A stretch of 64,000 nucleotides of DNA, from assembly GCF_038593265.1 (NCBI RefSeq), contig NZ_CP151979.1, forward strand, positions 1,364,001 to 1,428,000, given 5' to 3'. The notes below the pieces were generated by a model. The model had not been told where the DNA came from. It saw nothing but the letters and a program-made list of their open reading frames with translations, and made no database searches. Positions 52,799 through 63,059 of the stretch are shown here, piece after piece. Numbering within the stretch: position 1 is the stretch's first letter; each line of letters opens with the position of its first letter. The stretch is from Ureibacillus sp. FSL W7-1570 (lineage in GTDB: Bacteria > Bacillota > Bacilli > Bacillales_A > Planococcaceae). Made by a program: the position numbers and the translations under genes.

Positions 52799-54001
52799 TT
52801 ATACCAATTCCTTTGTTTTATTTGAATTTTGGTAATCCTGTATTGCTGCGTTCGCAATTTGCCTGATCACCATATCATCCAATGGCGGATTGAAGGCCCC
52901 GCACTGAACATCTCTGAAATATCTTTCCAGAGGAATGTCTTTGGACAATGAATGTCCTCCCGCAATTTGCATGGCCAACTCCACTATTTTTTTGGCATGA
53001 TTGCATACCGTATATTTGGTGATGGCGACTTCATTGCTTAGCTGATCCCGGAGGTGCTTATTTTTGTCCCACTTTTCCGCGATACTATATAAAATGAACC
53101 TTGAAGCTGCAATCAGCGCTTCAATTTCCCCTATTTTTTGTTGGACATGGGGCGCTTCAAAGATATATCCCCCTAAACTGGGAGAATATTTTTCATGGAC
53201 ATATTTTAAGATGAAATCTCTTGCCGCGGTTGCAATTCCCAAATAAATCGCAGGCAATTGCAATGTGTATGCGCTGCTATAACCAATGAAACGGTTCGGT
53301 TTTCCCTTTTCCGAATATGCAAGCAAGGCTTCATCCGGAACAAAAACATTATTTAACTGGATATCCATGCTTCCGGTTCCTCTCATGCCAAGAACATTCC
53401 ACGTATCAATGATTTCCACGGAGTCATTTTTTTCGATTAAAAATTCGGCGACTTTATCTTCTTCTTCCACATATGCCAGGACCGTAAAATGTTTTACAAT
53501 CGGCGCAAGGGTAGCAAATGCCTTTCTACCATTAATGACATATCCGCCTTGCACCTTCCTTGCGATGGTCGATGGGTTTGATCCTCTGACAATATTTCCA
53601 GCCGCCCTTTCAGTGGCATAGACATTCAAGACCAGACCTTCTTCCACTGCCGCTCTGCACAATTTAGCAAAAATTTCTTCTTTCCACGGTCTACAATATC
53701 GCAGGCTAAAAAATGTCATCAGATGCCAGCCTACTGCAAGAGCTGTGGAACCGGACGCTTTTGCCAACCGTTCTTGAACGAGTAATATCTCGTATAAAGA
53801 TAATTCATCGCCGCCATATTCTTTTGGAATGACCAATTTCAAATAGCCTTCTTTTTTCAAAATATCAAAATGTTCAAAGGGAAACTCCCCCGTTTCATCA
53901 TATTGCCCCGCAGTTTCGCCAATCTGCTCGGCGACACGTTCCGCATACTCTACCAACTGTTGATCTCTTTCATTTCGGATCGTTTGATTTGCTCGATTCA
54001 T
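52799..54001 (-). CDS. DszC/SfnB-like flavin monooxygenase (acyl-CoA dehydrogenase fold)
   Basis: A 400-residue protein of the acyl-CoA dehydrogenase superfamily, in a sulfur operon and without the catalytic Glu context of true dehydrogenases. Segments are EYGGDELSLYEILLVQERLA, ATERAAGNIVRG, GRKAFATLAPIV, VLGMRGTGSMDIQLNNVFVP and QIAGGHSLSKDIPLERYFRD. DszC, SfnB and SfnC share this fold and oxygenate sulfur compounds with reduced flavin. ATG 54001 follows AAGGAAG; TTG 54019 has no site. Confidence 0.85.
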   Translation of the reverse strand: MNRANQTIRNERDQQLVEYAERVAEQIGETAGQYDETGEFPFEHFDILKKEGYLKLVIPKEYGGDELSLYEILLVQERLAKASGSTALAVGWHLMTFFSLRYCRPWKEEIFAKLCRAAVEEGLVLNVYATERAAGNIVRGSNPSTIARKVQGGYVINGRKAFATLAPIVKHFTVLAYVEEEDKVAEFLIEKNDSVEIIDTWNVLGMRGTGSMDIQLNNVFVPDEALLAYSEKGKPNRFIGYSSAYTLQLPAIYLGIATAARDFILKYVHEKYSPSLGGYIFEAPHVQQKIGEIEALIAASRFILYSIAEKWDKNKHLRDQLSNEVAITKYTVCNHAKKIVELAMQIAGGHSLSKDIPLERYFRDVQCGAFNPPLDDMVIRQIANAAIQDYQNSNKTKELV

Positions 54002-54034
54002 TTTCACCGCTTCCTTCAATGGTTTGATATAAAG

Positions 54035-55105
54035 CTAAATAGAAAAATCTTCCGGTATGAACACTTTCAATTGTTTTGGCCGGACATATACAACATCGCC
54101 TTTTTGAATATTCAAGTTTTTATATTGTTCCTTCGGCAATTCCGCCTCCAAATATTCTCCGTTATCTTCCCTTTTCAATTCGATTCGTGCGGTTGGTCCA
54201 ACAATGTGGATAAAAGTGATTTTCGCTGCAACGGTTTCATTATCCACTTTTTCCTTCTCGATTTGGATGTCGTGAGGACGAACGTATCCAACGGCTTCAT
54301 CATGTGAATCCAAATAATGGGGAGCGTTAATTTCAAATTGGCCTTGTCTCAACTTTCCATTGTGCAAACGGCCTCTGAAGATGTTCACATTTCCCAAGAA
54401 ATCATATACAAACGGACTTTTCGGATTTTCATACACTTCATCCGGAGTGCCGATTTGTTCGATTTTCCCGTTGTTCATCACGATGATGCGGTCCGCCACA
54501 TCCAGCGCTTCTTCCTGATCATGGGTAACAAAAATGCTTGTCACATGAAACTCATTGTGCAACTGACGCAGCCATCTGCGCAGCTCCTTCCGCACCTTTG
54601 CATCCAACGCGCCAAACGGTTCATCAAGCAATAGCACTTTCGGTTCCACCGCAAGAGCTCTTGCCAATGCGACTCTTTGACGTTGACCACCTGAAAGTTG
54701 GGAAGGGTAGCGATCATGGAAATTTTCCAGTTTCACCAGTTTCAACAACTCATTGACTTTTCTCTTGATTTCCTGTTTTGAGGGACGTGTCTTTCTTGGA
54801 CGGACTTTTAACCCGTAAGCCACATTTTCAAATACCGTCATGTGCCGGAACAAAGCGTAATGTTGAAACACAAAGCCCACTTTCCGCTCTTTCGGGCTGA
54901 CATCGGTAATGTTCTCCCCATCGAATAAAATTGTTCCTTCATCCAGCCCCTCCAGTCCTGCAAGAATGCGCAACAGCGTCGTTTTCCCGGATCCGGATGG
55001 GCCCAGTAATGCAATCAATTCCCCCGATTTGATATCAATTGAAATATCTTTCAAAGCCTGAAAGGAACCAAAGGCTTTTGATACATTTTTGATTTGAATC
55101 CCCAT
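54035..55105 (-). CDS. cysA: Sulfate/thiosulfate ABC transporter ATPase
   Basis: A 356-residue ATPase with Walker [11 protein letters not shown]-loop FVFQHYALF, signature LSGGQRQR, Walker [11 protein letters not shown]-loop VTHDQEE, and the C-terminal TOBE/CysA domain ([12 protein letters not shown]). Drives CysTW import. Upstream of the monooxygenase genes. Confidence 0.93.
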   Translation of the reverse strand: MGIQIKNVSKAFGSFQALKDISIDIKSGELIALLGPSGSGKTTLLRILAGLEGLDEGTILFDGENITDVSPKERKVGFVFQHYALFRHMTVFENVAYGLKVRPRKTRPSKQEIKRKVNELLKLVKLENFHDRYPSQLSGGQRQRVALARALAVEPKVLLLDEPFGALDAKVRKELRRWLRQLHNEFHVTSIFVTHDQEEALDVADRIIVMNNGKIEQIGTPDEVYENPKSPFVYDFLGNVNIFRGRLHNGKLRQGQFEINAPHYLDSHDEAVGYVRPHDIQIEKEKVDNETVAAKITFIHIVGPTARIELKREDNGEYLEAELPKEQYKNLNIQKGDVVYVRPKQLKVFIPEDFSI

Positions 55106-55115
55106 AAGAATCCCC

Positions 55116-55988
55116 CTATATATCTTTCGCTTTCCATGAAACGATGTTTTTAATGATAATCGTGATGATCGCTAAAATTGACATTAAAGAAGCTACGGCA
55201 AAAGCGGCGGTAAACTGGTATTCGTTATATAAAATTTCGATATGTAACGGCATCGTATTCGTCTGTCCACGAATATGCCCCGATACGACTGAAACAGCGC
55301 CGAACTCTCCGATGGCACGGGCATTACATAAAATCAGGCCGTACAATAATCCCCATTTAATGTTCGGCAATGTGACATGGAGGAAAGTTTTCCATCCGCT
55401 TGCGCCCAATGAAATGGAAGCTTCTTCTTCCGTAATCCCTTGTGTTTGCATGAGAGGAATCAACTCCCTTGCAACGAAAGGGAATGTGACAAACAATGTG
55501 GCAAGGATAATCCCCGGCAACGCAAAGACGATTTTAATATCATGTTCAAACAGCCAATCACCGAACAATCCTTGCGCCCCAAATAGCAAAATAAAAATCA
55601 GCCCTGCAATGACGGGGGAAACGGCAAAGGGCATATCAATGAGTGTAATTAAAAGATTTTTTCCCTTGAAGGAAAATTTCGTGATCGCCCATGCAGCGGC
55701 AATGCCAAAAATTGCGTTCAATGGAACGACAATGAGCGCCACTGTAATGGTCAATTTAATCGCTGCCAGCGCATCCGGATGGACGATGGAAGCTACATAA
55801 GTTTCCCAGCCTTTTTCAAATGCGGTCACAAAAATCGAAATCAATGGAAGAATTAAAAAAAGGCTGATATACAGTAATGAAATGGCGATCAGCGACCATT
55901 TCACAATAGCCGATTCCTTCAATGGATATGGACTCACCGCTTTTTTCACAATGGGTATTTCCCGGTTGACATCCAAGGGTTTTGTCAT
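55116..55988 (-). CDS. cysW: Sulfate ABC transporter permease subunit
   Basis: A 290-residue six-helix permease with [21 protein letters not shown] and the EAA loop [22 protein letters not shown], typical of CysW. The N-terminal extension is polar. Start of the frame is ATG with AGGAGGG upstream. Confidence 0.92.
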   Translation of the reverse strand: MTKPLDVNREIPIVKKAVSPYPLKESAIVKWSLIAISLLYISLFLILPLISIFVTAFEKGWETYVASIVHPDALAAIKLTITVALIVVPLNAIFGIAAAWAITKFSFKGKNLLITLIDMPFAVSPVIAGLIFILLFGAQGLFGDWLFEHDIKIVFALPGIILATLFVTFPFVARELIPLMQTQGITEEEASISLGASGWKTFLHVTLPNIKWGLLYGLILCNARAIGEFGAVSVVSGHIRGQTNTMPLHIEILYNEYQFTAAFAVASLMSILAIITIIIKNIVSWKAKDI

Positions 55989-56003
55989 AAAATGCCCTCC
56001 TTC

Positions 56004-56837
56004 CTAGTAATTGAATTTCCGGTTCATTCTCCATTGGATGAGATTAATGATCAGTAGTGCGACAAATGAACCGACAAGCATGACAACAGCGATGGCGGTA
56101 GCTCCAACGTAGTCGTATTGTTCAAGTTTTGTCATGATAATGAGCGGTGTGATTTCCGTTTTCATTGGCATATTCCCCGCAATAAATACAACCGAACCAT
56201 ATTCACCAATCGCTCTTGAAAAGGCCAAAGCAAATCCTGTGATCATGGCCGGATACAGTTCAGGCAAAATCACTTTCACAAAGGTTTGGAACCGGTTCGC
56301 ACCGAGGCTTGCAGATGCTTCCTCCACCTCTCTGCTCAGATTTTGCAAGACCGGTTGAACTGTCCGGACAACAAATGGCAACCCGATAAATGTGAGGGCA
56401 ATGACAATGCCAAGCGGCGTATACGCAATTTTAAAATCAAAAAATTGTCCAATCCATCCGCTTGGGGCATAAAGTGCCGTCAACGCGATCCCTGCAACCG
56501 CAGTTGGCAACGCAAAAGGCAAATCTACAAGCCCATCGATGATTTTCTTTCCCGGAAAATCATATCGGGTAAGCACCCATGCAATAATCGTCCCGAAAAT
56601 CACATTGACCATCCCGGCAGCCAAAGCACTGCCAAAACTCAATTTATAAGAAGCCACTGCCCGGGGATGGGTGATGGTTTCGTAAAATTCGCTCCAACTC
56701 ATCGAAAGCGTATTTATTACAATCATTGATAATGGGAGCAAAACAATCATGCTCAAATAGAGCATTGTATATCCGAGGGTCAGAGAAAATCCAGGGATGA
56801 TTGTGCCCCTTTTCTTCCTTTTCAACGTGAATTCCAC
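56004..56837 (-). CDS. cysT: Sulfate ABC transporter permease subunit
   Basis: A 277-residue permease with LVDLPFALPTAVAGIALTAL, the EAA loop VEEASASLGANRFQTFVKVILP and AFSRAIGEYGSVVFIAGNMP, as in CysT (CysU). GTG 56837 (V-E-F-T-L-K-R) has GGAG eight bases upstream; the ORF reading to 56906 crosses an intergenic hairpin and is rejected. Confidence 0.9.
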   Translation of the reverse strand: MEFTLKRKKRGTIIPGFSLTLGYTMLYLSMIVLLPLSMIVINTLSMSWSEFYETITHPRAVASYKLSFGSALAAGMVNVIFGTIIAWVLTRYDFPGKKIIDGLVDLPFALPTAVAGIALTALYAPSGWIGQFFDFKIAYTPLGIVIALTFIGLPFVVRTVQPVLQNLSREVEEASASLGANRFQTFVKVILPELYPAMITGFALAFSRAIGEYGSVVFIAGNMPMKTEITPLIIMTKLEQYDYVGATAIAVVMLVGSFVALLIINLIQWRMNRKFNY

Positions 56838-56860
56838 ATAAATCACTCCATTATGAAGAT

Positions 56861-56901
56861 TCAGCATAAAGGAATGGCGCTGTCGACCCCCTTTATGCTG
56901 A
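56861..56901 (-). promoter_or_regulatory. Intergenic hairpin between sbp and cysT
   Basis: TCAGCATAAAGG (56861-56872) pairs perfectly with CCTTTATGCTGA (56890-56901). No T-run follows on the minus strand, so it probably stabilises the sbp message or reduces downstream expression. Confidence 0.65.
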
Positions 56902-56954
56902 TTCATTAAATCCCAACCGAAAAGCTGTTCAATTCAAACAGTTCAAGTTAGCCA

Positions 56955-58022
56955 TTATTGATAAATTTCATCAAATGTTCCGCCGTCAGCAAAATGCGTT
57001 TTTTGAGCTTCCTGCCAGCCGCCGAATTCTTCTACAGTGACCAACTCCAGATCTTGGAATTGATCTTTATATTTTTCCAACACTTTTTCATCGCGTGGAC
57101 GATAGAAGTTTTTCGCTGCAATTTCTTGGCCTTCTTCGCTGTATAAATATTTCAAGTATGCTTTCGCCACTTTGCGTGTACCTTTTTTATCAACGATTTT
57201 GTCCACAATGGCCACTGGAGGTTCAGCCAAAATACTTAAAGAAGGTGTGACAATTTCAAATTCATCTTCCCCAAATTCTTTTAAAGACAGATATGCTTCG
57301 TTTTCCCATGCAATCAACACGTCACCAATGCCGCGTTCCACAAATGTTGTTGTAGATCCGCGCGCGCCTGAATCCAACACTTCCACATTGCTATATAAAT
57401 CTTTCATAAATTGTTTGATTTTTGCTTCATCTCCGTTATATTTTCTGCTGGCAAATGCCCATGCCGCCAAGTAATTCCAGCGTGCACCACCGCTTGTTTT
57501 CGGGTTAGGTGTGATGACGGACACACCTTCTTTTGTCAAGTCATCCCAATCTTTGATATTTTTCGGATTCCCTTTGCGAACTAAAAAGACAATGGTTGAA
57601 GTGTATGGCGAAGAATTGTTTTCAAACTCTTTTTGCCAATCTTCGTTCAATAATTGGCGTGTCAAGGCAATTTCATCAATGTCATAAGCCAATGCCAGTG
57701 TGACAACATCCGCTTCAATTCCATCAATGACAGATCTCGCTTGTTTTCCAGATCCGCCGTGGGATTGCTGGATTTTCACTTCCTGGCCGGTTTCTTCTTT
57801 CCAATGGGCTGCAAAGGCTTTGTTGAATTCTTCATATAATTCCCGTGTCGGGTCATAGGAAACATTTAATAGTTCAACAGGTTCCTTGGAAGCGGTAGTG
57901 TTGTTTCCGCTTGCGCTATTGGAAGTTTCATCGCCGCTTGCCCCTTTTCTGCCGCAAGCTGACAATACTAATAAAAGTGAAATGATTCCAATTAATAATA
58001 GTAATCTCCTTTTCTTTTTCAT
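56955..58022 (-). CDS. sbp: Sulfate-binding lipoprotein
   Basis: A 355-residue extracytoplasmic receptor. Signal with lipobox VLSAC; family signatures [49 protein letters not shown] and [20 protein letters not shown], all present in Sbp/CysP. ATG 58022 has AAAGGAGAG upstream. First gene of the cys transporter operon, downstream of an attenuator-like leader. Confidence 0.92.
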   Translation of the reverse strand: MKKKRRLLLLIGIISLLLVLSACGRKGASGDETSNSASGNNTTASKEPVELLNVSYDPTRELYEEFNKAFAAHWKEETGQEVKIQQSHGGSGKQARSVIDGIEADVVTLALAYDIDEIALTRQLLNEDWQKEFENNSSPYTSTIVFLVRKGNPKNIKDWDDLTKEGVSVITPNPKTSGGARWNYLAAWAFASRKYNGDEAKIKQFMKDLYSNVEVLDSGARGSTTTFVERGIGDVLIAWENEAYLSLKEFGEDEFEIVTPSLSILAEPPVAIVDKIVDKKGTRKVAKAYLKYLYSEEGQEIAAKNFYRPRDEKVLEKYKDQFQDLELVTVEEFGGWQEAQKTHFADGGTFDEIYQ

Positions 58023-58043
58023 GTTTTCATCTCTCCTTTTCTT

Positions 58044-58123
58044 TTTAAAAAATAAAAGAAGGCTGCCTACAAGCCCCATCAAAGAGGGCATGCAGGCAAC
58101 CTTCAGTTTGTCTGATCAGTTGC
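58044..58123 (-). promoter_or_regulatory. sbp leader: hairpin motif plus strong terminator
   Basis: On the minus strand GCAAC-TGA-TCAG-ACAAA-CTGA-AG-GTTGC (58096-58123) forms an inner hairpin TCAG/CTGA within an outer stem GCAAC/GTTGC. The outer 3' arm is part of the left arm of a terminator (58086-58104 with 58058-58077, 18 of 19 paired) followed by TTCTTTTATTTTTT. Antiterminator and terminator exclude each other. The inner part matches the ribR and cysH leaders in plan, with a different stem sequence. Confidence 0.75.
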
Positions 58124-58150
58124 GCTTTCTTGTCGTATTCTTTGTTTCAT

Positions 58151-58179
58151 ACAATAATCAAATTTTTCCGATAAGTCAA
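58151..58179 (-). promoter_or_regulatory. Promoter of the sbp-cys operon
   Basis: TTGACT (58174-58179), 17-bp spacer, TATTGT (58151-58156). The spacer begins TATCGGAAAAAT, matching the ribR promoter layout TTGACTNNTCGGAAA. Confidence 0.8.
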
Positions 58180-58217
58180 CATGGTTTTTAAAATATTTAT
58201 AAATTGCCATTTTAATA

Positions 58218-58245
58218 TTGATTTCTCCAAGTAAAATAGTATACT
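58218..58245 (+). promoter_or_regulatory. Candidate promoter of cysH
   Basis: TTGATT (58218-58223), 16-bp spacer, TATACT (58240-58245), placing the start near 58252 and the leader motif at about +35. No TCGGAAA element is seen here. Confidence 0.5.
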
Positions 58246-58282
58246 TTAAATTACATTTTATTTTTAATCAATTTAATATCAT

Positions 58283-58352
58283 ACGCTGACTAGAAAACTA
58301 GAGGCGTTTTAATGTAAGGTTTTTGAAATTTTTTATTACATTAAAACGCCTC
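58283..58352 (+). promoter_or_regulatory. cysH leader: hairpin motif plus 17-bp terminator
   Basis: ACGC-TGA-CTAG-AAAA-CTAG-AG-GCGT (58283-58307) forms an inner and outer stem; its 3' half overlaps the left arm of a perfect 17-bp terminator (58301-58317 with 58336-58352) followed by CTTTTTTATT just before the cysH ribosome binding site. GACTAGAAAACTAGAGGC is nearly identical to the ribR leader motif. Confidence 0.8.
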
Positions 58353-58377
58353 CTTTTTTATTGAAAGGAGGAAGTAC

Positions 58378-59082
58378 ATGCTGACTTATCAAACTTGGCA
58401 AGATCCGCCCATCGATTTCGAAGTGGATGAAACATACAAGGGCGCTTTGAATGTCCTTCGGTGGGCCTATGACCAATATGGTGAAGATGTTATTTACGCA
58501 TGCAGTTTTGGTATCGAGGGGATTGTGCTCATTGACCTGATTTCAAAGGTGAAGGCTGATGCACAAATCGTCTTTTTAGATACGGAGGTTCATTTCAAAG
58601 AAACCTATGAAACCATTGAAAAGGTGAAGAAAAGATATCCATCGTTAAACATCATACTTAAAAAACCAGCCATTTCATTGGAAGAACAAGCAAAATTGTA
58701 TGGAGATGAACTCTGGAAAAAAGACCCAAACAAGTGTTGCGAAATCCGGAAAATCATCCCTCTCCGGGAAACTTTGACCGGTGCGAAAGCATGGATTTCC
58801 GGATTGCGCCGGGAACAATCGGAAACTAGAAAACATGTGAACTTCCTGAACAAAGATAATAAGTTCCAATCCGTTAAAATCTGTCCGTTGATTCATTGGA
58901 CTTGGAAAGATGTGTGGCGTTATGTAAGCAAACATCAGTTGGATTACAACCCGCTCCATGACCAAGGTTACCCCAGCATCGGATGCGCCCACTGCACAAA
59001 ACCGGCTTATACATTGGATGATTTGCGTTCCGGCAGATGGGCAGGTTTCAATAAAACAGAATGTGGATTACATGTTGATTAG
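58378..59082 (+). CDS. cysH: Adenylylsulfate (APS/PAPS) reductase
   Basis: A 234-residue cytoplasmic reductase turning activated sulfate into sulfite. [12 protein letters not shown] (substrate binding), [10 protein letters not shown] (first cluster Cys pair), GCAHCTKP (second pair) and the C-terminal ECGLH with the catalytic Cys. The four cluster cysteines mark the Fe-S form that uses APS (and often PAPS). AAAGGAGG precedes the ATG. First gene of cysH-sat-cysC. Confidence 0.94.
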   Translation: MLTYQTWQDPPIDFEVDETYKGALNVLRWAYDQYGEDVIYACSFGIEGIVLIDLISKVKADAQIVFLDTEVHFKETYETIEKVKKRYPSLNIILKKPAISLEEQAKLYGDELWKKDPNKCCEIRKIIPLRETLTGAKAWISGLRREQSETRKHVNFLNKDNKFQSVKICPLIHWTWKDVWRYVSKHQLDYNPLHDQGYPSIGCAHCTKPAYTLDDLRSGRWAGFNKTECGLHVD

Positions 59083-59094
59083 GAGGAATGAAAA

Positions 59095-60237
59095 ATGACA
59101 ACCATTCAACCCCATGGCGGCGTATTGGTGAACGCCTACGACCCAAATGAGCCCTATGAACATCTGCAAAAAGAAATTCCCCTTGATGGGATTGCGATCA
59201 GTGATTTGGAGTTGATCGGAGTCGGTGCTTATAGCCCAATCGACGGCTTCTTATCCGAAGAAGATTATAAAAGCGTAGTAGAAAATATGCGTTTGGCAAA
59301 CGGGATTGTTTGGAGCATTCCCATTACGCTTCCGGTAACAGAAGAATTGGCTAGCACATTAAAAGTTGGCGACAAAGCCAAGTTAGTCTTTGATGGAGAA
59401 GTATATGGAATCATCGAAATTCAAGATATTTATAAACCGGATAAAACCGTTGAAGCCAAAAATGTGTATGGAACAGATGATTTAAACCATCCTGGCGTGA
59501 AAAAATTGTTTGACCGTCCGAATGTGTATGTCGGCGGGAAAATCATCCTTGCAAAAAGAACGAAAAAACAATTTCCTGACTACACTTACGACCCAGTTGA
59601 AACACGGGAATTATTTGAGAAAAAAGGCTGGAAAACGGTAGTAGGTTTCCAAACACGAAACCCGGTACACCGCGCCCATGAATACATCCAAAAAGTCGCT
59701 TTGGAAATCGTCGACGGGCTTTTCCTCAATCCTTTAGTGGGAGAAACAAAATCCGACGATATTCCAGCCCATATCCGCATGGAAAGCTATGAAGTATTGC
59801 TTGAAAATTACTATCCGAAAGATCGGGTGCATTTAGGCGTGTTCCTTGCAGCGATGCGCTACGCCGGACCGAGAGAAGCGATTTTCCACGCATTAGTGCG
59901 CAAAAACTACGGCTGCACGCACTTCATTGTTGGCCGCGACCATGCCGGTGTCGGAAACTATTACGGCACATACGACGCCCAAAAGATTTTTGACCAATTC
60001 AAACCAGAAGAAATCGGCATCACGCCACTTAAATTTGAACATAGCTTCTATTGCACAGCTTGCGACGGAATGGCCACAACAAAAACATGCCCGCACGATG
60101 CATCCACTCGCATCATCTTATCCGGAACAAAAGTGCGGGAAATGTTGCGCAACGGAGAAATCCCGCCAAGCACATTCAGCCGCAAAGAAGTGGTAGAAGT
60201 CTTAATCCGCGGACTTCGGGAAGAAGTTCATTCATAA
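59095..60237 (+). CDS. sat: Sulfate adenylyltransferase (ATP sulfurylase)
   Basis: A 380-residue enzyme making APS from ATP and sulfate. [18 protein letters not shown] (nucleotide-binding HxxH loop), [33 protein letters not shown] and [12 protein letters not shown] are all present, and the C-terminus carries [11 protein letters not shown]. Full length. AGGAGG lies before the ATG; 12 bases from cysH. Confidence 0.96.
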   Translation: MTTIQPHGGVLVNAYDPNEPYEHLQKEIPLDGIAISDLELIGVGAYSPIDGFLSEEDYKSVVENMRLANGIVWSIPITLPVTEELASTLKVGDKAKLVFDGEVYGIIEIQDIYKPDKTVEAKNVYGTDDLNHPGVKKLFDRPNVYVGGKIILAKRTKKQFPDYTYDPVETRELFEKKGWKTVVGFQTRNPVHRAHEYIQKVALEIVDGLFLNPLVGETKSDDIPAHIRMESYEVLLENYYPKDRVHLGVFLAAMRYAGPREAIFHALVRKNYGCTHFIVGRDHAGVGNYYGTYDAQKIFDQFKPEEIGITPLKFEHSFYCTACDGMATTKTCPHDASTRIILSGTKVREMLRNGEIPPSTFSRKEVVEVLIRGLREEVHS

Positions 60238-60249
60238 GGAGTTGTTATA

Positions 60250-60846
60250 ATGAGTTCAAACATCGTATGGCATGATACATCCATCACAAAAGCAGACTAC
60301 AGAAAGAACAATGGCCATCACAGTTTCATTCTATGGTTCACAGGACTTTCGGCATCTGGAAAATCTTCCATTGCCAATGCACTGGCAAAGGAACTTTTTG
60401 AACGTGGCAATCAAGCCTTTGTCCTCGATGGCGACAACATCCGCCACGGTCTGAACAAAGATTTGGGCTTTGACGAACAATCCAGAAAGGAAAACATCCG
60501 CCGCATTGGCGAAGTATCCAAACTCTTTGTAGAAAGCGGACAAATCGTGTTGACGGCTTTCATTTCACCTTATAAAGAAGACCGGGCTTCAGTCCGATCC
60601 CTTGTGGAAGCAGATGAATTCATCGAAGTGTATGTACAATGTTCCATTGAAGAATGTGAACGCAGAGATCCGAAAGGGTTGTACAAAAAAGCCCGAAATA
60701 ATGAAATTCCAAACTTTACGGGCATCAGCGCCCCTTATGAAGCGCCGGACAATCCGGAAATCGTCGTGGACAGCGAAAAATATTCCATTGAGGAATGCAA
60801 AAATCAATTGATTGAATTTTTACTTGAAAAAGGATATATCAAATAG
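60250..60846 (+). CDS. cysC: Adenylylsulfate kinase
   Basis: A 198-residue kinase phosphorylating APS to PAPS. Walker [44 protein letters not shown] and [13 protein letters not shown] (substrate loop) are conserved. AAGGAG precedes the ATG; the last gene of the operon. Confidence 0.95.
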   Translation: MSSNIVWHDTSITKADYRKNNGHHSFILWFTGLSASGKSSIANALAKELFERGNQAFVLDGDNIRHGLNKDLGFDEQSRKENIRRIGEVSKLFVESGQIVLTAFISPYKEDRASVRSLVEADEFIEVYVQCSIEECERRDPKGLYKKARNNEIPNFTGISAPYEAPDNPEIVVDSEKYSIEECKNQLIEFLLEKGYIK

Positions 60847-60890
60847 CTTTCAGTCCGCCATAAACCTTCATAGAAAACTCCCATCATATA

Positions 60891-60919
60891 AAAAACAGGG
60901 CACCTTTTGCCCTGTTTTT
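60891..60919. terminator. Terminator of the cysH operon
   Basis: A perfect 12-bp stem, AAAAACAGGGCA (60891-60902) with TGCCCTGTTTTT (60908-60919); A's and T's at both ends allow two-way use. Confidence 0.9.
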
Positions 60920-60944
60920 ATTTGTAAAACATACACAATATATT

Positions 60945-61259
60945 TCATCTATATAAATTGAGTATAATGAATCCAATCATTGAAAGTAAAAACACTGCTA
61001 GAAAGACTGGAAAATAATACGTTTTTGCCGGCTGTGCATTGGTTTTCTTTCCACGCAGCCAACCAACGAACAGTCCCAGAAACATCCCGATTATGCCGCA
61101 ACGTAAGATTGAAATGATATAATCAAGTACAGGCTTATATTCGGTCACGTAATTTCCATTGCCCAAATCTTTTACCACTTTATAATCGAAGAAGAGAATA
61201 GAAAAAGCCAGTCCAAACACTAGTCCATAAATTGATGACTTGATAAGTGTCCTCTCCAT
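60945..61259 (-). CDS. Small membrane protein, unknown function
   Basis: A 104-residue protein with three hydrophobic helices (about 8-25, 45-65, 84-101) and a short basic loop (GWLRGKKTNAQPAK). No family recognised. Single gene facing cysC; a helix hairpin with Gly-rich GIIGMFLGLFVGW suggests a small membrane complex component. Supported by a full frame and a reasonable start. Confidence 0.6.
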   Translation of the reverse strand: MERTLIKSSIYGLVFGLAFSILFFDYKVVKDLGNGNYVTEYKPVLDYIISILRCGIIGMFLGLFVGWLRGKKTNAQPAKTYYFPVFLAVFLLSMIGFIILNLYR

Positions 61260-61642
61260 TTTTCCACTCCATTACTTTTATTACATTTATTACTACATAT
61301 TATCATAATTCCTCAGTAAAAAAGAACCCTGCAATTTGTTTAAATATGATATTTTTTTAAATTAATTAAACGTACTGTGGATAATTTTGGATTCCAAACG
61401 GGAAGACGTGTAAGGATATGACTTGCCTCATTCAAAAAATGCAAATAATAACCAAACAAGCAAGATTACAATAGGAAAAATTATCATGCAAGCAAAAAAC
61501 AACCGCTGATATATGCCTACACGTCACCAAGAAAATGGAAGATGACGCTTTGGATTTATATCAGCGGTATTTAAAATGAATTTTTTGTAGTTGTTCGTGG
61601 GTGTGTACCCCTCTAAACTGAAAAACCCTTATAAAATAAGCC
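61260..61642. other. 383-base gap holding the suf terminator
   Basis: AT-rich; no gene or known motif in 61260-61500 apart from a possible promoter for the small membrane protein. The rest is the 3' region of the suf operon with an elaborate terminator (61503-61567). Confidence 0.5.
61503..61567 (-). terminator. Nested terminator of the suf operon
   Basis: An outer perfect 11-bp stem CCGCTGATATA/TATATCAGCGG (61503-61513 with 61557-61567) encloses an inner stem CGTCA/TGACG (61522-61526 with 61543-61547); TTGTTTTTTG follows on the minus strand. The 43-base interior is unusually long for a simple terminator. Confidence 0.7.
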
Positions 61643-63040
61643 TTATCCGATAGAACCTTCCATTTCGAACTTGATCAAGCGGTTCATCTCTACTGCGTAT
61701 TCCATTGGAAGTTCGCGAGTGAATGGTTCAATGAAGCCCATAACGATCATTTCTGTCGCTTCCTGTTCAGAAATGCCGCGGCTCATCAAGTAGAATAATT
61801 GTTCTTCGGATACTTTGGATACTTTCGCTTCGTGCTCAAGGGACACATTATCATTCAATATTTCGTTGTATGGAATTGTATCGGAAGTCGATTCATTATC
61901 CAAAATCAATGTGTCACACTCGATATTCGCACGGGCGCCGCTTGCTTTCGGACCGAAGCGGACAATACCGCGGTATGTTACTTTACCGCCTTGTTTTGAA
62001 ATGGATTTGGACACGATTGTGGATGACGTATTCGGTGCCAAGTGGATCATTTTTGCACCGGCGTCTTGGTGCTGACCTTTACCCGCCAATGCGATGGATA
62101 ACGTCATACCGCGGGCTCCTTCACCTTTCAAAATACATGCAGGATATTTCATTGTGAGTTTGGAACCGATGTTGCCGTCAATCCATTCCATTGTACCGTT
62201 CGCTTCCACAACCGTACGTTTTGTCACCAGGTTGTACACGTTGTTGGACCAGTTTTGGATTGTCGTATAACGGCAGTAAGCATCTTTCTTCACGATGATT
62301 TCAACCACCGCAGAGTGAAGGGAGCTTGTTGTGTAAACAGGTGCTGTACATCCTTCCACATAATGTACGGAAGCCCCTTCGTCCACAATGATTAACGTAC
62401 GTTCGAATTGCCCCATATTTTCAGAGTTGATCCGGAAGTATGCTTGAAGCGGAGTTTCCACTTTCACGCCAGGTGGAACGTAGATGAAAGAACCACCGGA
62501 CCAAACAGCTGTATTCAAAGCGGCAAATTTGTTGTCGGAAGCCGGCACCACTGTTCCCCAATACTTTTTGAACAGCTCTTCGTTTTCTTTCAAAGCGGAG
62601 TCTGTATCTTTGAAGATGATTCCTTTTTCTTCAAGTTCTTTTTTCATGTTGTGGTAAACCACTTCTGATTCGTATTGGGCGGAAACGCCGGCCAAATATT
62701 TTTGTTCCGCTTCCGGAATACCTAAACGGTCGAACGTTCTTTTGATTTCTTCAGGCACTTCATCCCAGGAACGTTGAGTCGCTTCCGTCGGTTTTACATA
62801 GTAAGTGATTTCATCGAAGTTTAATTCGGATAAGTCGCCACCCCATTGCGGCATTGGTTTTGAATAGAATATATCAAGGGCTTTTAAACGGGCCTCGAGC
62901 ATCCATTCAGGTTCATTTTTCATTGTTGAAATTTCACGGACGATTTCTTCGGTTAATCCACGTTTTGAACGGAATACAGAAACGTCCTTGTCACGGAAAC
63001 CGTATTTGTAATCGCCAATATCAGGCACATTTTTTGCCAT
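61643..63040 (-). CDS. sufB: SUF scaffold protein SufB
   Basis: A 465-residue component of the SufBCD complex on which Fe-S clusters are built. [25 protein letters not shown] N-terminus (split here by position), [44 protein letters not shown] and [12 protein letters not shown] are strongly conserved. ATG 63040 follows GGAGGAG; an earlier ATG at 63058 has no site. Follows sufU by 20 bases. Confidence 0.96.
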   Translation of the reverse strand: MAKNVPDIGDYKYGFRDKDVSVFRSKRGLTEEIVREISTMKNEPEWMLEARLKALDIFYSKPMPQWGGDLSELNFDEITYYVKPTEATQRSWDEVPEEIKRTFDRLGIPEAEQKYLAGVSAQYESEVVYHNMKKELEEKGIIFKDTDSALKENEELFKKYWGTVVPASDNKFAALNTAVWSGGSFIYVPPGVKVETPLQAYFRINSENMGQFERTLIIVDEGASVHYVEGCTAPVYTTSSLHSAVVEIIVKKDAYCRYTTIQNWSNNVYNLVTKRTVVEANGTMEWIDGNIGSKLTMKYPACILKGEGARGMTLSIALAGKGQHQDAGAKMIHLAPNTSSTIVSKSISKQGGKVTYRGIVRFGPKASGARANIECDTLILDNESTSDTIPYNEILNDNVSLEHEAKVSKVSEEQLFYLMSRGISEQEATEMIVMGFIEPFTRELPMEYAVEMNRLIKFEMEGSIG

Positions 63041-63059
63041 GTTCTCTCCTCCGTTCAAA

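Noticed and set aside
47791..58377. S-box (SAM), T-box or FMN riboswitch in the sulfur leaders
   Set aside because: None of their conserved cores is present; leaders are too short for a T-box or FMN element.
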